A stretch of DNA of 64,000 nucleotides, from assembly GCF_030463565.1 (NCBI RefSeq), contig NC_134643.1, positions 41,888,221-41,952,220 of the forward strand, in the 5' to 3' direction. Made by a program: the position numbers and the translations under genes. Of the stretch, positions 25,065 to 35,277 are shown piece by piece. Position 1 is the first letter of the stretch; each line of letters opens with the position of its first letter. Source of the stretch: Pelecanus crispus. Its lineage: Eukaryota; Chordata; Aves; Pelecaniformes; Pelecanidae. The notes beneath the pieces are model-generated. The model worked only from the letters and a program-made list of their open reading frames with translations, was not told where the DNA came from and searched no databases.

Positions 25065-25256
25065 GTTCTCTTTAGATCCAACAAGAATAGGAGAGCAGAT
25101 AATGCATATGCTTTGTAAAGTCCAAAATGTTGTGCCAACAAACTTACTTTTCTTTGCTCAAAACAGTTTGCATCCTGTTGTTTTGACCTAACTGGACAAA
25201 CTACATGGCTTCGAATAGATAATGTTCCAGTGACTTCACTTCATACAAATCTCAGG
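25065..25256 (+). pseudogene. THAP2: THAP2 exon 2 relic, frameshifted
   Basis: A good acceptor (tttctctttag) precedes FSLDP, parallel to human FPLDP. About 80 bases on, the frame shifts by a one-base loss near 25147. The second frame reads FLCSKQFASCCFDLTGQT then WLRIDNVP and DFTSYKS, matching the THAP2 sequence around FLCSKHFEASCFDLTGQT. The zinc-binding histidine of the C-x2-H pair is Gln (CAG, 25164-25166). There are also a six-base gain and a small loss before DF. A GT follows at 25257. Exon 3 was not found; an LTR begins 71 bases downstream. The gene is dead in this genome. Confidence 0.82.
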
Positions 25257-25327
25257 GTAGAGTAATGGAATGTGTATATCATGTCCTAGATTTCTCTTAA
25301 TTTCCTCTGTTTAAAGCTTTGTGGGTT

Positions 25328-25877
25328 TGTTGTGGTTTAACCCAGCAGGCAGCTAAACACCACACAGCCATTTGCTCACTCCCCCCCAGTGGGATGGGGG
25401 AGAGAATTGGAGGGTGAAAAGAAAAAATAGTAAGATTTGTGGGTTGACGTAAAGACAGTTTAGTAGGACAGAAAAGGAAGGGGAAAAAGAATGACAAAAG
25501 GATATACAAAATAAGTGATGCACAATGCAATAGCTCACTACCTGCTGACCGACACCCAGCCAGTTCCCAAGTAGCGGCCACCTGGCCATCTTTCCCCCAG
25601 TTTATATACCGAGTATGATGTCATATGGTATGAAATATCCCTTTGGCCAGTTTGGGTCAGCTGTCCTGGCTGTGCCCCCTCCCAGATTCTAGTGCATCTC
25701 CAGCCTTCAGTCGGTAGAGCATGAGAAGCTGAAAAGTCCTTGACTAGTGTAAGCAGTACTTAGCAACAACTAGAACATCAGTGTGTTATCAACATTCTTC
25801 TCCTACTAAGTCCAAAACACAGCGCTATACCAGCTACTGGGAAGAAAATTAACTCTATCCCAGCCAAAACCAGGACA
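25328..25877 (-). mobile_element. Solo LTR, promoter-bearing avian ERV family, copy a
   Basis: Begins tgttgtggtttaaccc and ends ccaggaca, TG...CA in antisense. It shares its body with the copies at 31421, 32932 and 46747 (ctgtcctggctgtgccccct, agctgaaaagtccttgacta). The CRE-like site is mutated to TGATGTCA. Flanks gggtt/ggatt could be a decayed 5-bp target duplication. No internal retroviral sequence adjoins it. Confidence 0.85.
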
Positions 25878-27996
25878 GGATTCTATTAAGATATTTGCAA
25901 GGAAGAATGAAGCAAGTTAAGAGTTTGCTTTTTTTTTTTCTTTTTTACATGTATCCAACATACTACAGTAGTGTGTTATTTGTGTCGGTTCTTCTATTCA
26001 AATAGATGTTACCTCTGGAAATCATGCTTCGTTGGTGGCTTATACTATCTTACATATCCCACAGTACTAAAAACATCCGCCAAGGGCTGGCGGATATGAC
26101 ACAGGACCTGCTGAAAACTTTCTGAAGTAGCAGGAGGAGGTCAGGCAGGTTTCTTAAACAGTGCTAGGTGCCTATGTCTGTGTCTGAAATCTGATCTGCT
26201 CTAGTTAACAAAGAAGTTTCAGTATCACTACATCTAAGTAGTGCAGAAAATCCCCTCCCAGCAGACATTTGCTTACTTTGGCATCTCAGAGTTTTGCATA
26301 TATCTGGTTCCAGTTTCCTTTGTACAGTTACCTTTATTTCTAAGTGTTTCCACATACCAGTAGGAAATTAGTATCAGCATCTTTTAGAGTGGGAAGGAAA
26401 ATGTTTATAGAACTGTAAGGTATTGACAAAAAAGCAGCAGCTCTATAGGAAATTAACCTGATGTGGCTTATTCCTACTCTATTGATTGTTACTGTGTGTT
26501 TGCCTACAGCTCATCCAACAAGTGTGCTGAATTATTCAACAATGCTATATGATCTGTATTATAAATTTCTAGCTGAGATACTTAACCATCTGAAAAAGAA
26601 GATCCTGAGAATCTCCCAGTGTTTTTGCATATCCTGTGGTATCATATGTCCCTTCTTTTATTTCAGTCGTCTGATACTGCCTGCTTTTTTCTCTCACCTA
26701 GGGTTATCAGGCAAGTAATTTTATGTCTAAATTTTCAAGAATTGGATTCATCAACTGTATTCATCACTGTTAATAAACAGGGAAATTTATAGTGTTAAAT
26801 TCTCTAAAGGGAATAAAATGGCATGTGTAAAAAGAGCGTGTTGATCTGATGGGTTTGGTATCTACACATTTGAACAAGAGGCCATAAACATTTAAAAACT
26901 GCAAGGGAGCTGCCATTCAAAGAGAAAACATTAAGAAACTTCCTTGCTTATGGCATGGGTAATAGATGAAGAAGTTTTTTGTGAGGTTTCGTTGCAATTT
27001 GTAAATTTAAGACAAAATCCAAAGTAAGGAGATTTTATCTTAGCTGCATTTGACTTCATTTCTCTTTGAAAGACATCTTATATTGCTGCTGGAGCACCAG
27101 TTTTTATGTTAAATACTGAATATGTTTTCAGTAAAATACAAATGGCATAATTTAAAATACAGGAAAGCATATGTCTTACACTGGAGCACAGAATTTGATT
27201 TATTCTTTATCACGTTCCCTGAATATTATCTGCACCTCTAGACATGGGCAAAAAAGCACTGGAGAAATAGCATGGTTGTGAAGATGTACTTGAATTACTG
27301 AAATTTGTGTACATAAGCAGCTAAGGCTCACTGAAATAAAAGATATCTTCAAGATCTTTTCCTGCGACTCACCTCATGCAGTTGGTAACAAGTTCTGTAT
27401 TTAAAGGTAAATAGCAAAGGTTACGGGATGGTTACACAGCTTTAGTGCAACTAAGACTCATTTGCTTATTTTACAAATGTGAACTATGACCATTAGTGCA
27501 GCTATCCTAATCCTAGCAGTATTATTTCTGTTAATGTTTTAAATATGCCTAATATAAAAAAATCACTGTGTTCTCATTTTTCTTATGATACGTGTCTCAA
27601 GCTCTTTATCCAGAGCTGAAAAACAATCCTGGAGTTAGTGGTCTTAGTGAGGTTTTTGCTTTAACTGACCTCATTTCTGGTCCACAAAACATTAAAACCA
27701 TCAAATTTTCAAAGTTTGAGACAGAAAATTAGTAACATGTTTACCACATAAAGTAAGTTAAATGATTACAGGTAAAGTGGAATCTTGTTTTTCAGAAGCA
27801 CAATCTGAGCTTTAAGGACTGGGCCACATTTCAGAATATAAAAGACGTTCGGTATCGCTATAATGTTTGGCTGAGGCTAATTATATGATTATTTTTGTTC
27901 TGTTCCTGCTTTGTGTCAATTACAATTGTCTGATACCAACACAAGACTTAATCTAGACAAGTTTAAGTTTAATTCACTTGACGTTAAATTGAAACT
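25878..27996. other. Intergenic, no feature recognised
   Basis: AT-rich DNA. I looked for the missing third exon of THAP2 (the coiled-coil and C-terminal part) and could not recognise it. The 85-codon frame at 26461-26718 has no similarity that I know. Confidence 0.5.
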
Positions 27997-28561
27997 TGTG
28001 TTGGTGTATTTGGTCTGGCTGGGATGGAGTTTCTTCATCGCAGCCTGTATGGTGCTGTGTTTTGGGTTTGTGGCTAAAATGGTGTACGTAACACACCAGT
28101 GTTTCAGCTGTCGCTGAACCCTGCCTGCACAGCCTCAAGGCTCGCTCTTTTTTCCACTCTGCCTGTGCCCCTGTGAGTAGGCTGGGGGTGGGCAGGAGAT
28201 GGGGAGGGGACACAGGCAGGGCCGCTGACCCAAACTGGCCAAAGGGATATTCCACGCCATGTAACCTCGTGCTCACCAATAAAAACCAGCAGAGGAAGAA
28301 GGAGGATGGTGGGGCTTCCAAGTTGTCTGTTGCTCAAAGACTGACTGGGCATCAGACTGCTTGTGAGAGGTGGCAAGTGATTCCCTTTCCGATGCTTGGT
28401 TTTTTTTTTTTCTTTACCTCACCTGTTAAACTGTTTTTTATCTCAATCCATGAGTTTTCTCGCTTTTGTTCTTCCTATTAACTCCCCCATCCCACTGGTG
28501 GGGGGAAGTGAGCGAGTGGCTGTGTGGGTGCTTAGCTGCTGGCAAGGGTCAACCCAGCACA
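27997..28561 (+). mobile_element. Solo LTR, diverged relative of the same family, copy b
   Basis: Starts tgtgttggtgtatttgg and carries ggctgggatggagtttcttc, gacccaaactggccaaaggg, ctgttaaactgttttttatc and a purine-rich end with gtgagcgagtggctgtgtgg, in the same order as the other copies. The CRE and TATA region is replaced (caccaataaaaaccagcag). End coordinates are approximate. Confidence 0.75.
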
Positions 28562-29955
28562 GATGGATACATAAACTATATGCACAGTGTATACCCATGC
28601 TACTAGTTAGTGCTTATTCATACTCACTGTTTTTTCCCACCCAAACTTGACAGGTTGTAGGCTTTTTCTGTTGAGTTTGTATTGTACTTGAAGCTTGTAC
28701 TTGTATTGTACTTGTGCTTTTACGTCTAGCCCAAGGTTAGCCCCAAAGACTGGTGAGTGTGTAGTGCTTTTTTTGCCCTTTGATGGGATGATTTGTGTTC
28801 CTTAATTCTTCACGTTGTGTACATGGTTGATCAAAATAAAGAACTAGAAATATCTCGTGTTTTCCTTTCATTTCCCATTCTACCATATGCATGTATTTTT
28901 ACTAATCAAAAATATCTTGGGAGTTTAGTTTCTCTTCAAATAAAAGTTTAAGAGTGTCATTATTTATAGTGTGTGGATGCTACAGCCAATTTCATGTTAG
29001 AGACATTTAACAGATCAAATATCTGTGGTCATTTTTTACCCTTTAATAGGTATGCAAGTACATATGTAGATGATTAAGTGCAACAATTTCCATTATTTTG
29101 GTATTTTCATATTTTTCCTAAATGCTTTTTAAAGACTTCCAGTATTCCTTAAACCAGAAAATCTGAAACTAAGGGCTCAAATTAGCATGATTTAAAATAA
29201 TACAAGCAATCGTACCTTTTCTATTTGACAGGTAAATACTGCCGTGGGTTGTGTTGCACGCAGAATGTTGGAAGGAGAAAGAAGCAAAAAAAATAATCCT
29301 CACGTTAACTTCACATGAGACTTTTTTTTTTAAAATCGGGTGGGTGAAACTGTACTATAGCATTTTCATCTATATCAAGGTACAATATCTTCCTTTTCCT
29401 TAAAAGCACTTTAGAACCATAGAAGCAATACCCTATTATGTCCTCCAGTTTTTCTCAGTTCTTAAAATTCCTCAATATAAACATTTTTTAAGTACTATTC
29501 CCTACAGCGTATACTCAGAGCAAAGGATAATGAAATTGGTCTTGGACACAAGTCGTAAGTTAGTTGTTGCAACAATAGAAAGAGCCTTTATTAAACATCT
29601 TTTTGGATGGAGGAAATGAAGGGTTACAAGAGGGTGCTTGTTTATTTGTGTTGGTCACAAGTGAAGATCTGAGCTGTTGGAGACACAAGAAATAAGAGTA
29701 ATAATTCCTCCTTTTTGACCAGGAAAGAAAGTTTTCTTCATCTTAACCTGCCCTTGAGAACTGTGAGTATTTTGGATGACTAAGACTGCATTTTTTTCAC
29801 TAGGAAATAAATTTCTTGTCATTTCACTTTACATGAATTCTACATATTACTTAAAGAGTACTTTCTCAAGTATAAATACTGCAGAATGTATTACCCACTT
29901 CTTGTGTATTTTAACAAAGTGCTTTTCAAGTGAACCAGTTTCACTGGTGTTGCAT
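28562..29955. other. Intergenic, no gene recognised
   Basis: AT-rich sequence with an AATAAA at about 28836. Nothing else that I can name. Confidence 0.5.
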
Positions 29956-30140
29956 TGTATTGGGTTACGTGGCAAGGTTTTGGTGGCGGGGGGGCTGCAG
30001 GGGTGGCTTCTGTGAGAAGATACCAGAAGCTGTTCCCATGTCAGACAGAGCCCGTTCCAACTGGCTTCAAGAAGGAGCCATCACTGGCCAAAGCTGAGCG
30101 GTATTAGTAGCACCTCTGTGATAACGTATTCAAGAAAGGG
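29956..30140 (+). mobile_element. 5' fragment of a second LTR family
   Basis: tgtattgggttacgtggcaa, then ggttttggtggcggggggg and cttctgtgagaagataccag, is the left end of an LTR type common in bird genomes (recognised from memory of the pattern). Only about 185 bases remain, and the sequence passes directly into retroviral envelope remnants of opposite orientation. Confidence 0.55.
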
Positions 30141-30164
30141 TTGCAATTCTTGGGTTGTTTTGCT

Positions 30165-30380
30165 TTGGCTGCGTCTTTTTTAATGTGTTCACTCAAATCA
30201 GAAATGGTTTCAGAATTGTCTAGGATAGAGATAAAACATTATTTTCCAATTAAGGTGGATATTTTACCCTTATAAGCCAGCATAAAGTCAAGTGTTAACC
30301 TGTTTTGAAGGGGGACTGTACGGATAGTGGTCATTTCAGTCATTATTTGGTAAGAAGAATCTGCAGTGTTATTACCCATT
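30165..30380 (-). pseudogene. Retroviral envelope transmembrane remnant
   Basis: The minus-strand frame includes LQNRLTLDFMLAYKG and, in broken frame, DNSETISDLSEHIKK, the general pattern of the ectodomain of class I envelope transmembrane subunits. There are several stops and no membrane anchor. The downstream end is cut by an LTR fragment. Confidence 0.65.
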
Positions 30381-30569
30381 TGCTTTAATAATAGCTAATA
30401 AACAATTTTTTTAATGGTTCTTGCCACTTCATATACGGGAAGCATAATAGTCCCAAATTTTTCAGGCTCTGAGATAGCTTGCCTTTTCTGAGAATATTCA
30501 GAGGCAAATAATGACAAATGTTGAACTGCTGGGGTTATATATATATATATATCCCTGATACAACATGAT

Positions 30570-30890
30570 CTAGTCCCATGGGAACCACAGGTATGCTAGT
30601 ATACCACAAATGAAATAGGGTCCCAAGGAAATATGTATAGAAGATGATGTCAACTCACAGTTTTGTGAATTACCACATAAATGTCTAGTATCATTCTGAC
30701 CATTAATAGTTTTGGTACAATTACTCTGTCCCATGTAGCATGTTGCATTTGCTTTCAAGTAACAAGTGTTCCCAGGGACAACTAATGGCAGGTGGTGGGT
30801 AGGAGCTGGAGCTTCATGCACACCTGTATTGGATCAACTTCAATCAGTTCCCATTTATGGGCAGTGGGGATGATCTTGGACAAGGAATTT
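30570..30890 (-). pseudogene. Retroviral envelope surface-subunit remnant
   Basis: An 83-codon frame (30570-30821) is rich in cysteine and N-glycosylation sites (NAT, NCT, NDT) and ends GPYFICGILAYLWFPWD*, an arrangement typical of the C-terminal surface subunit of class I retroviral envelopes. It ends in a premature stop, and no signal peptide or cleavage site is present. Confidence 0.65.
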
Positions 30891-31018
30891 CTGCCCTCTG
30901 GGGGTTCCAGACTGGTCTTTTTACTGATGAATTACATGCTATAGGAAGCATGGTGACACCTTCACTAGAGTGATGAGGGATATGGGAACACACTCAACAT
31001 TTTGAAACATCTACATCT

Positions 31019-31294
31019 TTAGCATAATGGTAGGCCAGCTGAAGAAAGGTATTTTAATAGTTTATGTGATGATATAAAGACTTTCAACTCTGGAGGACAG
31101 GGCATCTTTATGAGTTCTATTCTGTTGATTTTGAGTTGTCTGTGTGTCACCTCAGTATCGACCCAAGTCTCCAGGTTCCCCAGAGTGGCATGTTCAGAGG
31201 CACGTTCTGGAAGGGCTTCTTTTACCTGTGAATGAATAGTCCTCACACATTTCATTAGAGTCTTGCAATAATTCAACATAACATCATCAGTCAT
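31019..31294 (-). pseudogene. Retroviral integrase C-terminal remnant
   Basis: A 91-codon frame with IHSQVKEALPERASEHATLG followed by NLETWVD is placed as the integrase tail normally is, before the DNA-binding domain. Similarity fades after that point. It is separated from the core domain by the LTR at 31421-31980. Confidence 0.6.
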
Positions 31295-31420
31295 CTAGCG
31301 TGGATCAATGCAGTGGCTTACTTGGTGTACGCAGTAACCTTATGGGTTTACCCATTAACAATTTCATACAGGGATACTGCATAGTTTTTATTCACGATGC
31401 TCTTGATGTGTATTAGGGCC

Positions 31421-31980
31421 TGTCATGGTTTAGCCCCAGCCAGCAACTAAGCACCACGCAGCTGCTCGCTCATCCCCCCTGCCCCCATGGCATGGGAGAG
31501 AGAATCGGAAGAGTAAGAGTGAGAAACTTGCCTGGGTTGAGATAAGAACAGTTTAATAATTGAAATAAAGTAAAATAGTAATTATAACAATATAATAATA
31601 ATAGTAATAATAATATACAAAGCAAGTGAGGCACAGTGCAATTGCTCACCACCCGCCAACCAATACCCAGCCAGTTCTCAAGCAGCGATCGCTGCCCCCC
31701 AGCCAACTCGCCACAGTTTCTATACTGAGCATGACGTCATATGGTATGGAATAGCCCTTTGGTCAGTTTGGATCAGCTGTCCTGGCTGTGCCCCCTCCCA
31801 GTTTCTTGTGCACCTGGCAGAGCATGGGAAGCTGAAAAGTCCTTGACTAGCATAAGCAGTACTTAGCAACAACTAAAACATCCGTGTGTTATCAGCATTC
31901 TTTTCATACTAAATCCAAATCACAGCACTATGCCAGCTACTAGGAAGAAAATTAACTCTATCCCAGACGAAACCAGGACA
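31421..31980 (-). mobile_element. Solo LTR copy c with perfect target duplication
   Basis: Starts tgtcatggtttagcccc and ends gaaaccaggaca, flanked on both sides by gggcc (31416-31420 and 31981-31985), a perfect 5-bp target duplication. Contains a CRE (TGACGTCA, 31733-31740) and an AAT/ATA-rich tract (31561-31620). It is inserted in the old integrase gene. No internal retroviral part is attached, so it is a solo LTR. Confidence 0.92.
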
Positions 31981-32189
31981 GGGCCAGTGGTAAAGTGTTT
32001 GGCCATTTAAGGCCAGTTTCTTCACATATTTTGGCCAGGCTAGTTTTAAAACAGAATTCTTCCTTTGAACAGCTCTACAGCGTAAATGCTTTTGGATTCC
32101 TAGGGCTTTACCGACCACCTGGACAACTTGTCATGTGAAGTGAGTCCCCTGGTTGCTGTGTAGGACCAGGGATATTCTGAAACAAGGCA

Positions 32190-32640
32190 TTATCTGAAGC
32201 GTTTCTTGGTGACGGTAGTAGCATCTGTGTATCTACATGGGTAGACCTCTACCCATCTGGAGAACATAATTATGATTACAAGAATGTATTTGTAGTTACA
32301 GCGTTTGGGCATCTGTATAAAATCCATTTGTAAATTTACAAAGGAACCCCATGGTTTTGGGTGTGCTGCAGTTTTGGTTTTGACCCTTTGTCTGATGTTA
32401 TGGACCAAACAAACAGGACAAGTGCTGCAGTACTGTTGTGCTCTTACAGAGAAATTTGGAGCAAACCAATCTGCCGCAAACACCCCCCATTTGCCAGTGT
32501 GAGCCACCAGGTGGGTCGCACCAGCAGAGTAAGGGAGGAGAACCTGAGGTGCAACGAGGTGGCCATCCAGGGAGCGCCACAAGGAATTGAGGTGCAACTG
32601 GCAGCCCTGGCGCAGCCAGGCAGCGTTTTCATCTCCCGGG
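32190..32640 (-). pseudogene. Retroviral integrase zinc-binding and core remnant
   Basis: The 135-codon frame (32190-32597) shows the zinc motif halves THLVAH and YCSTCPVC, then GSFVNLQMDFIQMP with the first catalytic aspartate, and YILVIIIMFSRWVEVYP. The order fits a class I retroviral integrase. The later catalytic residues are missing, and the reading continues only after the next LTR. Confidence 0.82.
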
Positions 32641-32931
32641 GCTGGGTCTTGTAAAACAGTTCTGAAAGAGAAGTAGGTGGTGACTGCTCTGTGGAAAGGC
32701 TGATGAGAGCATGTTCAGCAGCATGCCAGCCAGAAAGGCTCACTGTCCTAGCTGATTGAACAGTCAAGGCATTTTCTTGTGTGTTACCATCACAAGGAAA
32801 AACATGAGTTTAGCATTTTACTATTGCTAAAAGAGAGGGTAATAGTAATGCTAGCAGAAGAGCTTCAACATAGCAGCCATTCAAAATACGAGTGCCAGAT
32901 GATGTTAAGAAGCTGAGTTGCGTTTCAGTTT

Positions 32932-33496
32932 TGTCCTGGTTTCTTCTGGGATTGAGTTAATTTTCTTCCTAGTAGCTGGCATAGTGCTGTGGTTTGGATT
33001 TAGTAGGAGAATAATGTTGATAACACACTGATGTTTTAGTTGTTGCTAAGTACTGCTTATGCTAGTCAAGGACTTTTCAGCTTCCCATGCTCTGCCAAGT
33101 GCACAAGAAACTGGGAGGGGGCACAGCCAGGACAGTTAATCCAAACTGACCAAAGGGCTATTCCATACCATATGACGTCATGCTCAGTACATAAACTGGG
33201 GGGAGTTGGCTGGGGGGGCAGCGATCGCTGCTTGGGAACTGGCTGGGTATTTATTGGTGAGCAGGTGGTGAGCAATTGCACTGTGCCTCACTTGCTTTGT
33301 ATATTATTATTACTATTATTATTATATTGTTATAATTACTATTTTACTTTATTTCAATTATTAAACTGTTCTTATCTCAACCCAGGAGTGTTTCTCACTC
33401 TTACTCCTCCGATTCTCTCCCCCATCCCACTGGGGTAGGGGGAGTGAGTGAGCGGCTGCGTGGTGCTTAGTTGCTGGCTGGGGTTAAACCACGACA
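32932..33496 (+). mobile_element. Solo LTR copy d
   Basis: Starts tgtcctggtttcttctggg and ends gttaaaccacgaca. CRE TGACGTCA at 33173-33180 is followed by a TATA-like tacataaac. A pyrimidine-rich part and ATTAAA (33359-33364) come near the end. The flanks (agttt, gttgt) show no clean duplication. It interrupts the RNase H to integrase stretch of the old retrovirus and lies in opposite orientation to it. Confidence 0.92.
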
Positions 33497-33598
33497 GTTG
33501 TGCACAACCCCAAAGGCATGTGGGGAATTGGTATAAACAGTGTCTGACTGCCCTTGTGCAAGTATAGAGGCATGAGTCAGGACAACAGGTTCTGCAAT

Positions 33599-33870
33599 TT
33601 ATGCCGAAGAGATGGTTGGCAATGAATAAGCTTCTAGACCATTGGTGGAAGCACAGACAGCACATCTTGAAGCTGCATGCCCTGTGGAGCCGTGGGGACA
33701 GGACCCATCAACAAAAAGGATTGTGTCTGGCTTCTGTAGGGGAACATCTTTGAGGCTGTGGAGAGGTGCCAGGGGTTGTTCTGTGACAGAAAGACATTTG
33801 TGGCAGTCTCCATCAGCAGGGGCAGGACGTAATGCTGCAGGGTTAAGGACAGAACAGCAAGAGAAATGTT
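33599..33870 (-). pseudogene. Retroviral RNase H connection remnant
   Basis: The minus-strand frame carries VLNPAALRPAP, then DVPLQKPDTILFVDGSC, where DGS contains the first RNase H catalytic aspartate, and ends in ASTNGLEAYSLPTISSA* shortly before the LTR at 33496. This is the start of the RNase H domain of a class I retrovirus. The remainder is lost or interrupted. Confidence 0.72.
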
Positions 33871-34205
33871 GGCTACTGACAGGAGTTGTTTTCATTGGAA
33901 AATATGTTTGTGCGAGTTGGAAATATGCTGTGTTTTCCCTTTTAAAAGGAGGGCTGCAGCAGGGTGGGGAACAGCAACAGTTAGGGAATGACCCAGGACC
34001 AGAGAATCCGTGGGTTTTTTCAATCAAAAAACCCAGCAGCAGTGACTTTCTGTGATTTCTTTTGTTTGGGATTTGTTTTGTTTTTTCCATTGGATGTCTT
34101 TTCATACCAGCTGAAAAAGACATCCCATTTGACCTGGTGTGGTGGTGCATCCCCCCCTTTCTCTTCAACCACTTTACGACCTCAGGAATCCCAGACCGCA
34201 GCCTT

Positions 34206-35277
34206 TGTGTAGTGAGTTAGTCAGTTAAGCGCCCCTTAATTGTACCAGAAACTCCTACATGGCTGAAGCAGAGAGCGGTCCTGTCCTTATCAAAATCTCC
34301 GTATTATGGCTAACGAGGGAAGCGATAACAAATAACTACCCCTGACAGCCTTGAAATGGAGCGGTATCATCATTATTAGAATTCCAGCAACTACCGACCT
34401 GAATTGTGGCTTGGATGGAAATTTACTGGTGACTAAAGTCAATCATCTCACAATCCTATAAACAGCAGTCCTAAGCGAGGCCCTTTGAGCTCTCCTGGAC
34501 TGCCACGGGCTGCACCAGCATGTCCCTCTGAGTAGGGTGCCTCTCAGAGCTAGCAAAGCTAGCAAACTCTCAAAGCTTGCTACAGTCAGAGGTCCATTGC
34601 CAAAGACCAAAAGTGGACCCTGGGCTGAAACCCTTCACTCCTTGAGGCTAAACCCTCGCCTGTTGAGAAATGCCAAGACATTAGACGTATTTCACTGAAC
34701 TCAAGGGGAATTTTTAACAGGTATACCATTTTTATATATGTATTCATGTTTGTGTGTATGCATGTGTGAATCAGTTTAAGTAGTCTGTAGATGTACAATT
34801 TAATTTCGAAGTGAGTCTTATACTGCTGCATTATCCTTATTCCTATAAACCGTTGACCAAGTCTGAGACTAAGATTGGACCTAGCTGCACATAGACTCCT
34901 CTCTGAGAAGGGGTTTAGAAAGCAAGGGGGTCTATTCTGAACCTTGTGACTCAACGGGAGGGTCCTCCTTGTCCCCTGCATACACAATCTCTTTGTGAAT
35001 CACTCCAACTCAGTGTAACTTAATTTTCCTTTATGCACTTCCATGTAGTAAGAGTGAACCTTGCCATCCTCGAATCTGTAACTAAGTCACTGTTTTGACC
35101 AATTTTGTCTAATCACTTTGTTGATCACTGATGACTGAGTGCTATTAAAATATTACAGTCAAATCCTGCGATATGCTACAAGTAAATTCTAAACTGCTAC
35201 TAAATCAAACTGTGTAAAGCCACTCATTCACAATAAATTAACATAATCAGCAGGATTCACAAACCTGCATTCATGAC
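34206..35277 (+). mobile_element. Long LTR (about 1.07 kb), third family
   Basis: The left end is tgtgtagtgagttagtcag. Internal landmarks are cctataaacagcagtcctaa (TATA-like, 34456), a run to tttgagctctcctggactgc, and cacaataaattaac (AATAAA, 35232) near the right end cattcatgac. Flanks gcctt and gcctg are nearly identical, suggesting a 5-bp duplication. I know this type as common in birds but cannot name the family safely. The right boundary is uncertain by a few bases. Confidence 0.65.

Larger units (their letters stand above)
30141..34205 (-). mobile_element. Degenerate class I (gamma-like) endogenous retrovirus, split by two LTRs
   Basis: Reading on the minus strand from 34.2 to 30.1 kb gives the retroviral order: reverse transcriptase/RNase H connection and RNase H (about 33.9-33.6 kb), integrase zinc and core parts (32.64-32.19 kb), integrase C-terminus (31.3-31.0 kb), envelope surface (30.9-30.57 kb) and envelope transmembrane part (30.38-30.17 kb). 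All pieces contain stops or frame breaks. Two younger LTRs sit at 32932-33496 and 31421-31980. No gag, protease or own LTR pair was recognised. Not functional. Confidence 0.8.

Noticed and set aside
25878..28900. Third exon of the THAP2 relic
   Set aside because: Several AT-rich stretches with lysine and glutamate codons were considered, but none aligns convincingly.
33040..33438. 132-codon frame, and its 140-codon counterpart at 46796-47218
   Set aside because: Both lie entirely inside LTR copies and read the LTR itself, including its ATA/AAT tract. No retroviral protein similarity.
25328..33496. Pairs of same-orientation LTRs (a with c, b with d) as the two ends of one provirus
   Set aside because: Copy c has its own perfect target duplication, b is from a diverged subfamily, and the DNA between is not retroviral in the matching orientation.
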